Of a DNA stretch of 64,000 nt, positions 27,248-35,349 are shown in pieces; the stretch's first letter is position 1; every line of letters begins with the position of its first letter. The position numbers and the translations under genes are program-made. The DNA lies in the NCBI RefSeq assembly GCF_030063135.1, contig NZ_JASISO010000002.1, forward strand, positions 1-64,000. Direction: 5' to 3'. The DNA is from Streptomyces sp. G-G2 (GTDB taxonomy: Bacteria; Actinomycetota; Actinomycetes; Streptomycetales; Streptomycetaceae). The notes beneath the pieces were generated by a model. It did no database searches and was not told the DNA's origin. It saw nothing but the letters and a program-made list of their open reading frames with translations.

Positions 27248-28456
27248 ATGCCGGGCCGCCCCGTCTCCTCCTCTCTCTGTCCACGGCCCCGCGACCTCCG
27301 TCGCGGGGCCGCTCTGACGTTGGCGCTGCTCGGAGCCCTCGGCGGGCTCGGGAGCGCGGTGGGCTCCGGGTACCGGCCGGGCGACCCGGGCGCCGGTGGA
27401 CGGGCGTCCGCGGCCCTCGCCCGTACGGAGACCCCCGCGCCCGGGGCCACCCGGCCGGGAACCGCCGACCGGGACGCCGTCGCCCGGGCCGCGGCCGAGG
27501 CCGTCGCCGAGGGCAAGTCCGCCAAGAACGCCGCCCAGGACGTGGTGAGCCGCAGCGGCGACCGCTGGGGCGTGGTCTACGACCAGGGCGAGTACGCCTC
27601 CTTCGAGGACGACCTCGACGGCCGCTACACCGGGGTCGGGCTCTGGGCCGAGCGGGCTCCCGACGGCCGGATCCAGGTGTCCCGGGTCCAGCCCGGCGGC
27701 CCCGCGGCGCTGGCCGGACTGCGCGCCGGGGACCGGCTGACCCGGGTCGACGACGCGCCCGTGACCGGGCTGGCCGTGGCCCAGGTCGTGGCCCGGCTGC
27801 GCGGCGGCGCCGGGACCGCGGTGACCCTGGAGGTGGAGCGGGCCGGGGCGGCCCTCACCGCGACCGTGCGCCGGGCCCGGGTGAACACCGAGGCCGTGAC
27901 GGTACGGCAGCTGGCCGAGGGGGTGGTGGTCATCAAGGTGGCCTCCTTCACCCGGGGCTCGGGCGAGCGGGTCCGGGAGGCGGTCCGCGCGGCCCCTTCC
28001 GGCGCCGGGGTGCTGCTGGACCTGCGCGGGAACCCCGGGGGCCTGGTCACCGAGGCGGTGACGGCCGCCTCCGCGTTCCTGGACGGCGGGCTGGTGGCGA
28101 CGTACGACGTGCGAGGCGCCCAGCGCGCCCTGTACGCGGACCGGGGCGGGGACACCGCCCGACCGCTGGTCGCGCTGGTCGACGGCGGCACGATGAGCGC
28201 GGCAGAGCTGGTCACCGGCGCCCTCCAGGACCGGGGCCGGGCCGTGACGGTCGGCAGCCACACCTTCGGCAAGGGTTCGGTGCAGATGCCGACGGAGCTG
28301 GCGGACGGTTCGGTGGCCGAGCTGACGGTGGGTACGTACCGCACGCCCGCGGGCCGCAGCCTGGACGGGCGGGGCATCGTCCCGGACCTGACGGCCGACG
28401 AGCGCGTCGAGGAACGGGCCCGTCAGGTATTGGGTGGCCTCGGGGTGGGTCCATAG
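27248..28456 (+). CDS. S41-family C-terminal processing protease (CtpA-like) with PDZ domain
   Basis: A 402-residue exported serine protease. An N-terminal signal/anchor (AALTLALLGALGGLGSAVG) is followed by a linker, a helical segment, a PDZ domain (about 125-205; VQPGGPAALAGLRAGDRL) and the tail-specific protease domain with catalytic Ser317 (GTMSAAE) and Lys342 (TFGKGSVQ), 25 residues apart as in Prc/CtpA. It cleaves C-termini of extracytoplasmic proteins. Position between ftsEX and smpB/ssrA is suggestive: processing of division or cell-wall factors is possible but inferred. Its stop codon lies inside an inverted repeat that also covers the smpB start. Confidence 0.93.
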   Translation: MPGRPVSSSLCPRPRDLRRGAALTLALLGALGGLGSAVGSGYRPGDPGAGGRASAALARTETPAPGATRPGTADRDAVARAAAEAVAEGKSAKNAAQDVVSRSGDRWGVVYDQGEYASFEDDLDGRYTGVGLWAERAPDGRIQVSRVQPGGPAALAGLRAGDRLTRVDDAPVTGLAVAQVVARLRGGAGTAVTLEVERAGAALTATVRRARVNTEAVTVRQLAEGVVVIKVASFTRGSGERVREAVRAAPSGAGVLLDLRGNPGGLVTEAVTAASAFLDGGLVATYDVRGAQRALYADRGGDTARPLVALVDGGTMSAAELVTGALQDRGRAVTVGSHTFGKGSVQMPTELADGSVAELTVGTYRTPAGRSLDGRGIVPDLTADERVEERARQVLGGLGVGP

Positions 28457-28478
28457 TGCGAAAATGACCGCACTATGG
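28451..28478. promoter_or_regulatory. 10-bp perfect inverted repeat spanning the ctpA stop and smpB start
   Basis: Arms CCATAGTGCG (28451-28460) and CGCACTATGG (28469-28478) surround an 8-base centre. The left arm contains the protease stop codon and the right arm the smpB ATG. As RNA it would hide the start codon; as DNA it could be an operator. Confidence 0.55.
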
Positions 28479-28960
28479 CTAAGGAAACAGGGCGCAAGCT
28501 GATCGCCCAGAACAAGAAGGCACGGCACGACTACACGATCATCGACACCTACGAGTGCGGTCTCGTGCTCACGGGTACCGAGGTCAAGTCCCTGCGCCAG
28601 GGACGCGCCTCGCTGGTGGACGGCTTCGTGTCGGTGGAGAGCGGCGAGGCCTGGCTCTACAACGTGCACGTGCCGGAGTACAGCCAGGGCACCTGGACCA
28701 ACCACAGCGCCCGCCGCAAGCGCAAGCTCCTCATGCACCGCGAGGAGATCAACAAGCTGGACTCGAAGACCGGCGAGACGGGCAACACGATCGTGCCGCT
28801 CTCGCTGTACTTCAAGGACGGCCGGGCCAAGGTCGAGATCGCGCTCGCGAAGGGCAAGAAGGAGTACGACAAGCGCCAGTCGCTGCGGGAGCAGCAGGAC
28901 ACGCGCGAGACGAACCGGGTGATCTCGGCCGTGAAGCGCAAGGAGCGCGGTCAGCTGTAA
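28475..28960 (+). CDS. smpB: SsrA-binding protein SmpB
   Basis: A 161-residue basic RNA-binding protein essential for trans-translation: it delivers alanyl-tmRNA to stalled ribosomes. It shows the family start [18 protein letters not shown], the core [14 protein letters not shown], and the basic C-terminal tail ([17 protein letters not shown]) that enters the empty mRNA channel. The tmRNA gene follows about 100 bases downstream. No recognisable ribosome site precedes the ATG, which sits in an inverted repeat. Confidence 0.97.
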   Translation: MAKETGRKLIAQNKKARHDYTIIDTYECGLVLTGTEVKSLRQGRASLVDGFVSVESGEAWLYNVHVPEYSQGTWTNHSARRKRKLLMHREEINKLDSKTGETGNTIVPLSLYFKDGRAKVEIALAKGKKEYDKRQSLREQQDTRETNRVISAVKRKERGQL

Positions 28961-29029
28961 TCTCCTGGCATCCCGTGGTCCACTTCGCGTACCATGGGGT
29001 CAAGCACCTCCCCGGTGGGGGCGTGCGTC

Positions 29030-29055
29030 TTGAGCGGTACCCAATTGAATAGCGT
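29030..29055 (+). promoter_or_regulatory. Candidate ssrA promoter
   Basis: TAGCGT at 29050-29055 ends 8 bases before the mature 5' end of tmRNA. TTGAGC at 29030-29035 is the best -35, but the 14-base spacer is shorter than normal. Confidence 0.4.
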
Positions 29056-29063
29056 GTCAACAT

Positions 29064-29452
29064 GGGGATGATCGGTTTCGACAGCGGATGTCGATGCAGG
29101 GGAAGCGAGCCGAGGAAGCGGCAATGATCTCGTTAACCACCTGTCGCAAAAAATAATCGCCAATTCCAACAGCGATAACTCCCGCTTCTCCCTCGCTGCC
29201 TAATAACAGCGAACTGAAGCCTCTGTGAGGAGCGTCAGCCCGGGAGTGGTCCCGGCCCGGATCCTGGCGTCACTAAGGGATCTAAACCTCTAGCCCCGGT
29301 CACGGGGGTTTGAGGGAAACCAAACAGTGACTGAGCCCGTCGGAGACTTGTCCGTGTGATCTCCGGGGCCGAGAAAAGCGCAGCGGAATGCGCTCGGAGA
29401 AGCCCTGCTTCTGCACCGTTGGACGCGGGTTCGATTCCCGCCATCTCCACCA
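29064..29452 (+). ncRNA. ssrA: Transfer-messenger RNA
   Basis: The 389-base RNA begins GGGGATGATCGGTTTCGAC and ends GGGTTCGATTCCCGCCATCTCC plus ACCA. The first seven bases pair with CATCTCC to form the alanine-type acceptor stem, and the T-arm is intact. The internal tag frame resumes at GCC (29159-29161) and reads ANSNSDNSRFSLAA before two TAA codons at 29201-29206. The LAA end is the degradation signal. Together with SmpB it rescues stalled ribosomes. CCA is encoded. Confidence 0.96.
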
Positions 29453-29461
29453 CCCCATGTG

Positions 29462-29503
29462 GCCCCTGGCCCGGCGAGTACCTCGCCGGGCCAGGGGCTT
29501 TTT
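29462..29503 (+). terminator. Rho-independent terminator of ssrA
   Basis: A 17-bp perfect stem (29462-29478 with 29482-29498), a 3-base loop and a TTTTT run at 29499-29503. It also faces the convergent MFS gene. Confidence 0.92.
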
Positions 29504-29539
29504 GCTGCCCGTGCCCGGCGTGCACCGGTGGTGCGGCGG

Positions 29540-30799
29540 TCACCTGGTGCGCGTGAGCGCGGACCGGGCCGCCGCGATCAGGAGGGCCGCCGCGGCCGCC
29601 GCGGCCGGGAGGGCGTAGGAGGCGGTGGGGCCCAGGCGGTCGACGGTGGCGCCCGCGGTGGCCGAGCCGGCGGCGATGCCCGACAGGATGGCGGTGACGG
29701 CCAGGGTCATGCCCTCATTGAGGCGGGCTTCCGGGGTGGCGCGCTGGACCAGGGCCATGGCCGTGACCATCGTCGGTGCGGTGGCCATGCCCGCCAGCAG
29801 CAGGGCCGCGGCCAGCGCGGGCACCGAGCCGGTGGCCGCGGCCGCCCAGGGCAGGGCCATCAGGACCGCCAGGGCGCTCACGCACACCCCCAGGCCGCGG
29901 GGGCGCATGGCGCCGTAGATCAGCCCGGCGCCGCAGGAGCCCGCCGCCTGGAGGGCGAGGACCGGGCCCGCGGCGGTGGTGAGGCCGTGGGCCGTGAGGT
30001 ACGCGATCGAGGCGACCTCCATCGAGCCGAAGACCGCGCCGAGGGCCAGGAACAGGGCCAGCAGCCCCGGCAGGCCCGGGGAGCGCAGCGGTGAGCGGTG
30101 GTGGGTGCGGCCCGCGGGCGGCGGTTCGGTGGCCCGCCGCGAGGTGAAGAGGACCATGCCGGTGAGCAGCAGGGCCGCGCCGGTGAGGGTGCCCGCCTCC
30201 GGGAAGGCCAGGGAGCACAAGGTGGCCGCCAGGACCGGGCCGAGCAGGTAGCACAGCTCGTCCGCCGCCTGCTCGAAGGACATCGCGGTGTGCCGCGCGG
30301 CGGGGGAGTCGCGCAGCAGGTGGGTCCAGCGGGCGCGGGCCAGGCCGCCGATGTTGGGGGTGGTCGCGGTGGCGGCGTAGGAGGCGAAGAGCGTCCAGGC
30401 GGGGGCCTGGGTGCGGACGCACCACACCAGGGAGAGCGAGCCGAGCACCGCGATCAGGGTGGCCGGGAGGGCGATCCGGGCCTGCCCGTGGCGGTCGGTC
30501 AGCCGGGCCGTGAACGGCGCGACCACGGCGGTGGCGGCGAGCCCGGTGGCGGTGACCGCGCCCGCGAGGGCGTACGAGCCGTGCTGGCCCGCGATCATCA
30601 GGACCGCGCTGACCCCGAACATGCCCATGGGCAGCCGGGCGAGCAGGTTCCCCGCGGTGAAGGCCCGGGTGCCGGGGAGGGCGAACAGCAGCCGGTACGG
30701 TCCCGGCGGCCGCCGCCGCGGGGCGGGCGCGGGAGCCGGAGCGGGGGCGGCGAGGACCAGGGTGGCGCCGGTGACGGTCATCAGCGGGGTGGTGGGCAT
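29540..30799 (-). CDS. MFS transporter (12-helix exporter-like)
   Basis: A 419-residue major facilitator with about twelve hydrophobic helices, the loop motif RLTDRHGQAR between helices 2 and 3, and a cytosolic loop around residue 205 (PPPAGRTHHRSPLRS). It resembles small-molecule efflux or sugar-efflux MFS proteins; the substrate is unknown. The N-terminus is Ala/Pro-rich. The ATG at 30799 is chosen; a long upstream open frame is on the wrong strand of the LysR gene and not credible. It is divergent from the LysR gene across 93 bases, so LysR control is likely. Confidence 0.88.
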   Translation of the reverse strand: MPTTPLMTVTGATLVLAAPAPAPAPAPRRRPPGPYRLLFALPGTRAFTAGNLLARLPMGMFGVSAVLMIAGQHGSYALAGAVTATGLAATAVVAPFTARLTDRHGQARIALPATLIAVLGSLSLVWCVRTQAPAWTLFASYAATATTPNIGGLARARWTHLLRDSPAARHTAMSFEQAADELCYLLGPVLAATLCSLAFPEAGTLTGAALLLTGMVLFTSRRATEPPPAGRTHHRSPLRSPGLPGLLALFLALGAVFGSMEVASIAYLTAHGLTTAAGPVLALQAAGSCGAGLIYGAMRPRGLGVCVSALAVLMALPWAAAATGSVPALAAALLLAGMATAPTMVTAMALVQRATPEARLNEGMTLAVTAILSGIAAGSATAGATVDRLGPTASYALPAAAAAAALLIAAARSALTRTR

Positions 30800-30880
30800 G
30801 GGCCCAGCCTCGGGGCGGGGAGCGGGGGCGGTCCAACACCTGTTCCGGCACGATTCACGCACCCGCGTTGTCAATCGGGT

Positions 30881-30886
30881 TAGGCT
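30881..30886 (+). promoter_or_regulatory. -10 element for a leaderless LysR gene
   Basis: TAGGCT ends 6 bases before the GTG at 30893 with no ribosome site, so the transcript should start at or near the GTG. Confidence 0.45.
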
Positions 30887-30892
30887 GCCCGG

Positions 30893-31858
30893 GTGAACGC
30901 ACGCGAGGTGGACCCCCGGCTGCTGCGCGGGTTCGTCGCCACCGCCGAGGAACTCCACTTCACCCGGGCCGCCGCCCGCCTGTACGTCGCGCAGCAGGCG
31001 CTCAGCCGGGACATCCGCCGCCTCGAACAGACCCTGGGCGCCCGGCTCTTCGTCCGCACGACCCGGCAGGTCGAGCTCACCTCGGACGGCGAACGGCTGC
31101 TGCCCCACGCGCGCCGCGTGCTGCGCGCCCACGACGAACTCGCCGCCGCCTTCGGCGCCGCCGGGCGGCCCCTGCTCGTCGACCTCAACTCCGAGGGCCC
31201 CGGCACCGCACGCCAGGTCCTGGTCCGGGCCCGCGAACTGGCCCCGGACCAAGAGCTGATGGCCCGCTTCGAGAGCGGCCTCACGCACAGCGCGGGCGAG
31301 ATCGCCGCCGGACGCCTGGACGTGTCCTTCGGCCGGTTCGGCGGCCTCGCCCCCGCCCTGCGGGCCCGCCTCGCCCACCAGCCGGTGCGCTACGAGCCGC
31401 TGGCCGTGGTGCTCCCGCGGGACCACCCGCTCGCCGCCCGGGCCGCCGTTCCCGTCGACGCGCTGGCCGGGCAGACGCTGTACGCGGGGGCGGGCAACCC
31501 GCGCACCCTGGAGTGGACCGACCTGGCGCGCGGGCTCTTCGCGGGGCGCGGTATCGCCCTCGCGCCGCCCGCGCCCGTCGCCGTCGGCAAGGAGGAGTTC
31601 CGCCGGGTGATGGCGAAGACCGGGCACGCGGTCCTGGCGACCGTGGACTTCCCGGACATGCCGGGCTGCGTACGGCGGCCGTTGATCCACCCCGTGCCGC
31701 TGTCCCCGCTGTCCATGGTGTGGCGCGCGGGATTCGGCCACCCCGGGCTGGACGCGCTGCGCACGGCGGCCGCCGAGCTGGGCGGCGTACGCGGCTGGCT
31801 CGACGTACCGGACGGCGGCTGGCTCCCCGACGGCGACGCGGCGCTGATGCGGGGCTGA
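30893..31858 (+). CDS. LysR-family transcriptional regulator
   Basis: A 321-residue regulator. The winged helix-turn-helix (about 5-65) reads LLRGFVATAEELHFTRAAARLYVAQQ in pieces, followed by LSRDIRRLEQTLGARLFVRT. The LysR substrate-binding domain covers about 95-300. It is divergent from an MFS exporter, a common arrangement in which LysR senses a ligand and switches the transporter. The GTG start is backed by the adjacent -10. Confidence 0.93.
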   Translation: MNAREVDPRLLRGFVATAEELHFTRAAARLYVAQQALSRDIRRLEQTLGARLFVRTTRQVELTSDGERLLPHARRVLRAHDELAAAFGAAGRPLLVDLNSEGPGTARQVLVRARELAPDQELMARFESGLTHSAGEIAAGRLDVSFGRFGGLAPALRARLAHQPVRYEPLAVVLPRDHPLAARAAVPVDALAGQTLYAGAGNPRTLEWTDLARGLFAGRGIALAPPAPVAVGKEEFRRVMAKTGHAVLATVDFPDMPGCVRRPLIHPVPLSPLSMVWRAGFGHPGLDALRTAAAELGGVRGWLDVPDGGWLPDGDAALMRG

Positions 31859-31951
31859 CGCGGGCGGACGGCGGGGCGTACGCGCGGCCGACGGCGGGGC
31901 GGCGCGCTCACACCGGGCCGCCGCCTCGGGTGAGTGCACGGTATCCCCGTG

Positions 31952-31995
31952 GTCACCCGGCGGGGACCGGGGGCGAAACGAGCCTTCCCTACGGT
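31952..31995 (+). promoter_or_regulatory. Candidate narK control region (GlnR/NnaR-like half-sites and -10)
   Basis: GTCAC at 31952-31956, six bases, then GGGAC at 31963-31967 follows the GlnR pattern gTnAc-n6-GaAAc loosely; a GAAAC at 31975-31979 is one base out of phase. TACGGT at 31990-31995 is a likely -10 lacking a good -35, fitting an activated promoter. Confidence 0.3.
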
Positions 31996-32028
31996 CGTCA
32001 TCACGAACACGAGAGCAGTGGAGGCGTG

Positions 32029-33390
32029 ATGACCGCACCGCGCACGGGCGGCCGCTGGATCGAGCGGTGGGACCCCGAGGACGAGACTTTCTGGAAGGAG
32101 ACGGGGGAACGGACCGCCCGGCGCAATCTGCTCTACTCCGTACTCAGCGAGCACATCGGCTTCTCGATCTGGTCGCTGTGGTCGGTGATGGTCCTGTTCA
32201 TGGGACCGGGCTACGGCATCGACCCGGCCGGGAAGTTCACCCTGATCGCCACCGCGACCTTCGTCGGCGCGCTCGCCCGGGTCCCGTACACCTTCGCCGT
32301 CGCCCGCTTCGGCGGCCGCAACTGGACCGTGCTCAGCGCCCTGATGCTGCTCGCGCCGACCGTGGCCGCGCTGGTGGTGATGGAGCCGGGCACCTCGTAC
32401 GGCACGTTCCTGCTCGTCGCCGCCCTGACCGGGGTCGGCGGCGGGAACTTCGCCTCGTCCATGACCAACATCAACGCCTTCTTCCCGCTGCGCGAGAAGG
32501 GCTGGGCGCTCGGCCTCAACGCGGGCGGCGGCAACATCGGCGTCCCCGTCGTCCAGCTCGCCGGACTGCTGGTCATCGGCACGGCCGGAGCCGGACACCC
32601 GAGGCTCCTGCTCGCCGCCTACCTCCCGCTCATCGTGATCGCGGCGGCGCTGGCGGCGGCCCGGATGGACAACCTGGCGCCCGTGCGCAACGACACCGGG
32701 GCGGTCCGCGAGGCGGTGCGCGACCGGCACACCTGGATCATGTCGTTCCTGTACGTCGGCACCTTCGGGTCCTTCATCGGCTACAGCTTCGCCTTCGGCC
32801 TGGTCCTGCAGACCCAGTTCGGCCGGACCCCGCTCCAGGCCGCCTCCCTGACCTTCATCGGGCCGCTGCTCGGCTCGCTGGTGCGGCCCGTGGGCGGACG
32901 GCTCGCCGACCGGTACGGCGGCGCGTGGATCACCCTGGGTACGTTCGTCGCGATGGCGGCGGCCACCTCGGTGGTGATCCTCGCCTCGGTGCGGCACTCG
33001 CTGCCGGTGTTCCTGACCGGGTTCGTGGCCCTGTTCGTGCTCAGCGGGCTCGGCAACGGATCGACGTACAAGATGATCCCCGGCATCTTCCAGGCCAAGG
33101 CCCTGGCCCGGGGCATGAGCGGGGAGGACGCGGCCGCCTACGGGCGACGGCTGTCCGGGGCCGCCATGGGGCTCATCGGCGCCGTCGGCGCACTCGGCGG
33201 CCTCGGCATCAACCTGGTCTTCCGGGAGGCCTTCCTGGCCTCGGGGACGGGCACCGCCGCCTTCGCCACCTTCCTCGGTTTCTACGCCGCCTGCTGCGCG
33301 GTGACCTGGGCGGTATACCTTCGACGGCCCGCCGGGCGCGTCGCCCAGGCTCCGGACCCGGCCGCGAACCCGCAGCTCACGTCGGTGTAA
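32029..33390 (+). CDS. narK: Nitrate/nitrite MFS transporter NarK
   Basis: A 453-residue twelve-helix nitrate porter. It has the first nitrate signature GVGGGNFASSMTNINAFFP and the second GLGNGSTYKMIPGIF, plus the conserved N-terminal RWDPEDETFWKETGE. It imports nitrate and/or exchanges it for nitrite. An AGTGGAGG ribosome site precedes the start at 32029 (a GTG at 32026 is possible). The regulator gene nnaR follows at once, as I recall from S. coelicolor, where NnaR governs nitrate/nitrite assimilation with GlnR. Confidence 0.95.
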   Translation: MTAPRTGGRWIERWDPEDETFWKETGERTARRNLLYSVLSEHIGFSIWSLWSVMVLFMGPGYGIDPAGKFTLIATATFVGALARVPYTFAVARFGGRNWTVLSALMLLAPTVAALVVMEPGTSYGTFLLVAALTGVGGGNFASSMTNINAFFPLREKGWALGLNAGGGNIGVPVVQLAGLLVIGTAGAGHPRLLLAAYLPLIVIAAALAAARMDNLAPVRNDTGAVREAVRDRHTWIMSFLYVGTFGSFIGYSFAFGLVLQTQFGRTPLQAASLTFIGPLLGSLVRPVGGRLADRYGGAWITLGTFVAMAAATSVVILASVRHSLPVFLTGFVALFVLSGLGNGSTYKMIPGIFQAKALARGMSGEDAAAYGRRLSGAAMGLIGAVGALGGLGINLVFREAFLASGTGTAAFATFLGFYAACCAVTWAVYLRRPAGRVAQAPDPAANPQLTSV

Positions 33391-33396
33391 CGGCGG

Positions 33397-33412
33397 TTAA
33401 CGGCGCCGAAAT
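33397..33412. promoter_or_regulatory. GlnR-like box between narK and nnaR
   Basis: TTAAC at 33397-33401, six bases, GAAAT at 33408-33412 matches the gTnAc-n6-GaAAc GlnR half-site pattern well. A nitrogen-dependent site for nnaR is plausible. Confidence 0.35.
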
Positions 33413-33420
33413 ACGGGGGA

Positions 33421-33454
33421 ACCGAGCCTGACACGACGCCTTGACAGGCTCGGT
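33421..33454. terminator. Hairpin between narK and nnaR
   Basis: Perfect 10-bp arms ACCGAGCCTG (33421-33430) and CAGGCTCGGT (33445-33454) with a 14-base loop. It could terminate or attenuate narK transcription, or be an operator for nnaR. Confidence 0.6.
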
Positions 33455-33489
33455 CCACCCGCACACCCCCTTGCGCAAGGCAGGTCACC

Positions 33490-34626
33490 ATGGACGACAC
33501 ACAGGCCGGGCCGCTCGCCGGGTACACGGTGGGGGTCACCGCCGCGCGGCGCGCCGACGAACTGATCGCGCTGCTGCGGCGGCGCGGAGCGGTGGTCCTG
33601 CACGCGCCCGCCCTGCGGATCGTGCCGCTCGCCGACGACAGCGAACTGCTCGCCGCGACCAAGGAACTCCTCAGCTGCCCGCCCGACGCGGTGATCGCCA
33701 CCACCGCCATCGGCTTCCGGGGCTGGATCGAGGCCGCCGACGGATGGGGGATCGGCGAGGAACTCCTGAGCCGGCTGCGCGGCACCGAACTGCTGGCCCG
33801 CGGCCCGAAGGTCAAGGGCGCGGTCCGGGCCGCCGGGCTGGTGGAAGCCTGGTCGCCGAAGTCCGAATCGCTCGCGGAGGTGCTGGACCGGCTGCTCAAT
33901 GCCGGAGTGGCCGGGCGCCGGATCGCGATCCAGCTGCACGGGGAGCCGCTGCCGGGGTTCGTGGAGGCGCTGCGGGAGGGCGGGGCCGTGGTGATCGTCG
34001 TACCGGTGTACCGGTGGATGCCGCCGCAGGACGTCGGCCCGCTGGACCGGCTGCTCGACGCGGTCGTCTCCGGCGCGGTGGACGCGGTCAGCTTCACCTC
34101 GGCGCCCGCCGCCGCCTCGCTGCTGGCGCGGGCGGCGGAGCGGGGGATGCGCGAAGAGGTGCTCCAGGGACTGCGTACGGGCGTCCTGGCGGCCTGCGTG
34201 GGGCCGGTGACCGCGCTTCCGCTCCAGGAGCACGGGGTCGCGACGGTACAGCCCGAACGGTTCCGGCTGGGCCCGCTCGTCCAGGTCCTGTGCCAGGAGC
34301 TGCCGGGGCGGGCCCGGGTACTGCCGGTGGGCGGGCACCGGCTGGAGATCCGGGGCCACGCGGTCCTGGTCGACCAGGATCTGAGGCCCGTACCGCCCGC
34401 CGGCATGGCCCTGTTGCGGGCGCTGACCCGGCGGCCGGGGTGGGTCGTGGGCCGGGCCGAACTGCTGCGGGTGCTGCCGGGGGCGGGGCGGGACGAGCAC
34501 GCGGTCGAGACGGCGATGGCGCGGCTGCGGGTGGCGCTGGGGGTGCCGAAGCTGATCCAGACGGTGGTGAAGCGGGGGTACCGGCTGGCGCTGGACGCGG
34601 GGGGCGAGGCGAAGTACGACGCGTGA
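33490..34626 (+). CDS. nnaR: NnaR-type regulator: uroporphyrinogen-III-synthase-like domain fused to a winged helix
   Basis: A 378-residue protein. Residues 10-260 have the HemD (uroporphyrinogen-III synthase) fold (TVGVTAARRADELIALLRRRG, DAVSFTSAPAAASLL). Residues about 280-370 form an OmpR/PhoB-type DNA-binding winged helix (RVLPVGGHRLEIRGHAVLVD; ETAMARLRVALGVP; VVKRGYRL). This architecture and the place after narK match S. coelicolor NnaR, an activator that works with GlnR on nitrate and nitrite assimilation. The HemD part is probably regulatory rather than a heme enzyme, since no other heme genes are adjacent. Confidence 0.92.
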   Translation: MDDTQAGPLAGYTVGVTAARRADELIALLRRRGAVVLHAPALRIVPLADDSELLAATKELLSCPPDAVIATTAIGFRGWIEAADGWGIGEELLSRLRGTELLARGPKVKGAVRAAGLVEAWSPKSESLAEVLDRLLNAGVAGRRIAIQLHGEPLPGFVEALREGGAVVIVVPVYRWMPPQDVGPLDRLLDAVVSGAVDAVSFTSAPAAASLLARAAERGMREEVLQGLRTGVLAACVGPVTALPLQEHGVATVQPERFRLGPLVQVLCQELPGRARVLPVGGHRLEIRGHAVLVDQDLRPVPPAGMALLRALTRRPGWVVGRAELLRVLPGAGRDEHAVETAMARLRVALGVPKLIQTVVKRGYRLALDAGGEAKYDA

Positions 34627-34731
34627 CCCCTGGCGGGGGCGCCGCACCTCCCCTCCGGGGGCGCCTCACACGCCGACGGGGCTGGATGGGGCTGAGGTGG
34701 TGGGCGGGCCCAAGGCCCGTGGGGGGATGGG

Positions 34732-34737
34732 TACCTT
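34732..34737 (+). promoter_or_regulatory. -10 element for a leaderless GNAT gene
   Basis: TACCTT ends 6 bases before the ATG at 34744. A G-run immediately before the ATG is too close to serve as a ribosome site. Confidence 0.4.
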
Positions 34738-34743
34738 GGGGGG

Positions 34744-35295
34744 ATGATCATCGCTGACGGAGTGGACATGCGGGAGGTCGCGCTCGGCGACGCCGCCGCG
34801 CTGGCCGCCGCGTTCGTGCGCAACCGCGCCCACATGGCCCCCTACGAGCCGACACGGCTGGACGAGTTCTACACCGAGCGGGGGCAGCGCGAGCGGATCG
34901 AGACGACGCTCGGGGACCGGGACGCGGGACGCACCCGGCAGTCCGTGCTCCTCGACACGGCCACCCGCGAGCTCATCGGCACCATCACCCTCCAGAACAT
35001 CGTGCTCGGCCCCCTCCGCAGCGCCGGCGTCGGCTACTGGATCGACCGGGCCCGCACCGGCAGGGGCCTGGCCTCCGCCGCCCTCGCCGAGACGATCAGG
35101 GTGGCCCGCGAGGAGACCGGCCTGCACCGGCTCGCGGCCGGGACGCTGCTCGACAACCTCGCCTCGCAGCGGGTGCTCGCCAAGGCCGGGTTCGAGACGT
35201 ACGGCGTCGCGCCCCGCTACCTGTACATCAGCGGCGCCTGGCGCGACCACCGCCTCTTCCAGTTGCTGCTGCACGACGATCCGCCCTCTGCATGA
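34744..35295 (+). CDS. GNAT-family N-acetyltransferase (RimJ/RimL-like)
   Basis: A 183-residue acetyl-CoA-dependent transferase. It shows the RimJ/RimL pattern: an acceptor region (NRAHMAPYEP), the beta strand GVGYWIDRARTGRGLASAAL containing the acetyl-CoA pyrophosphate loop (about 100-118), and LHRLAAGTLLDNLASQRVLAKAGFE near the end. It may acetylate a ribosomal protein N-terminus or a small amine. It is a cytosolic, single-gene unit. Confidence 0.9.
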   Translation: MIIADGVDMREVALGDAAALAAAFVRNRAHMAPYEPTRLDEFYTERGQRERIETTLGDRDAGRTRQSVLLDTATRELIGTITLQNIVLGPLRSAGVGYWIDRARTGRGLASAALAETIRVAREETGLHRLAAGTLLDNLASQRVLAKAGFETYGVAPRYLYISGAWRDHRLFQLLLHDDPPSA

Positions 35296-35349
35296 GGCTT
35301 CCGCCCGGGCCCGCCCCAGGGGCACTCTGGTGGGGAGACGGCCTAGGCG

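Noticed and set aside
29430..29540. tmRNA 3' end as an island attachment site
   Set aside because: No integrase, direct repeat of the tmRNA end or foreign gene block follows; the terminator comes at once.
33490..34626. Heme-pathway uroporphyrinogen-III synthase
   Set aside because: The C-terminal DNA-binding domain and narK neighbour point to the regulator NnaR; no heme genes are adjacent.
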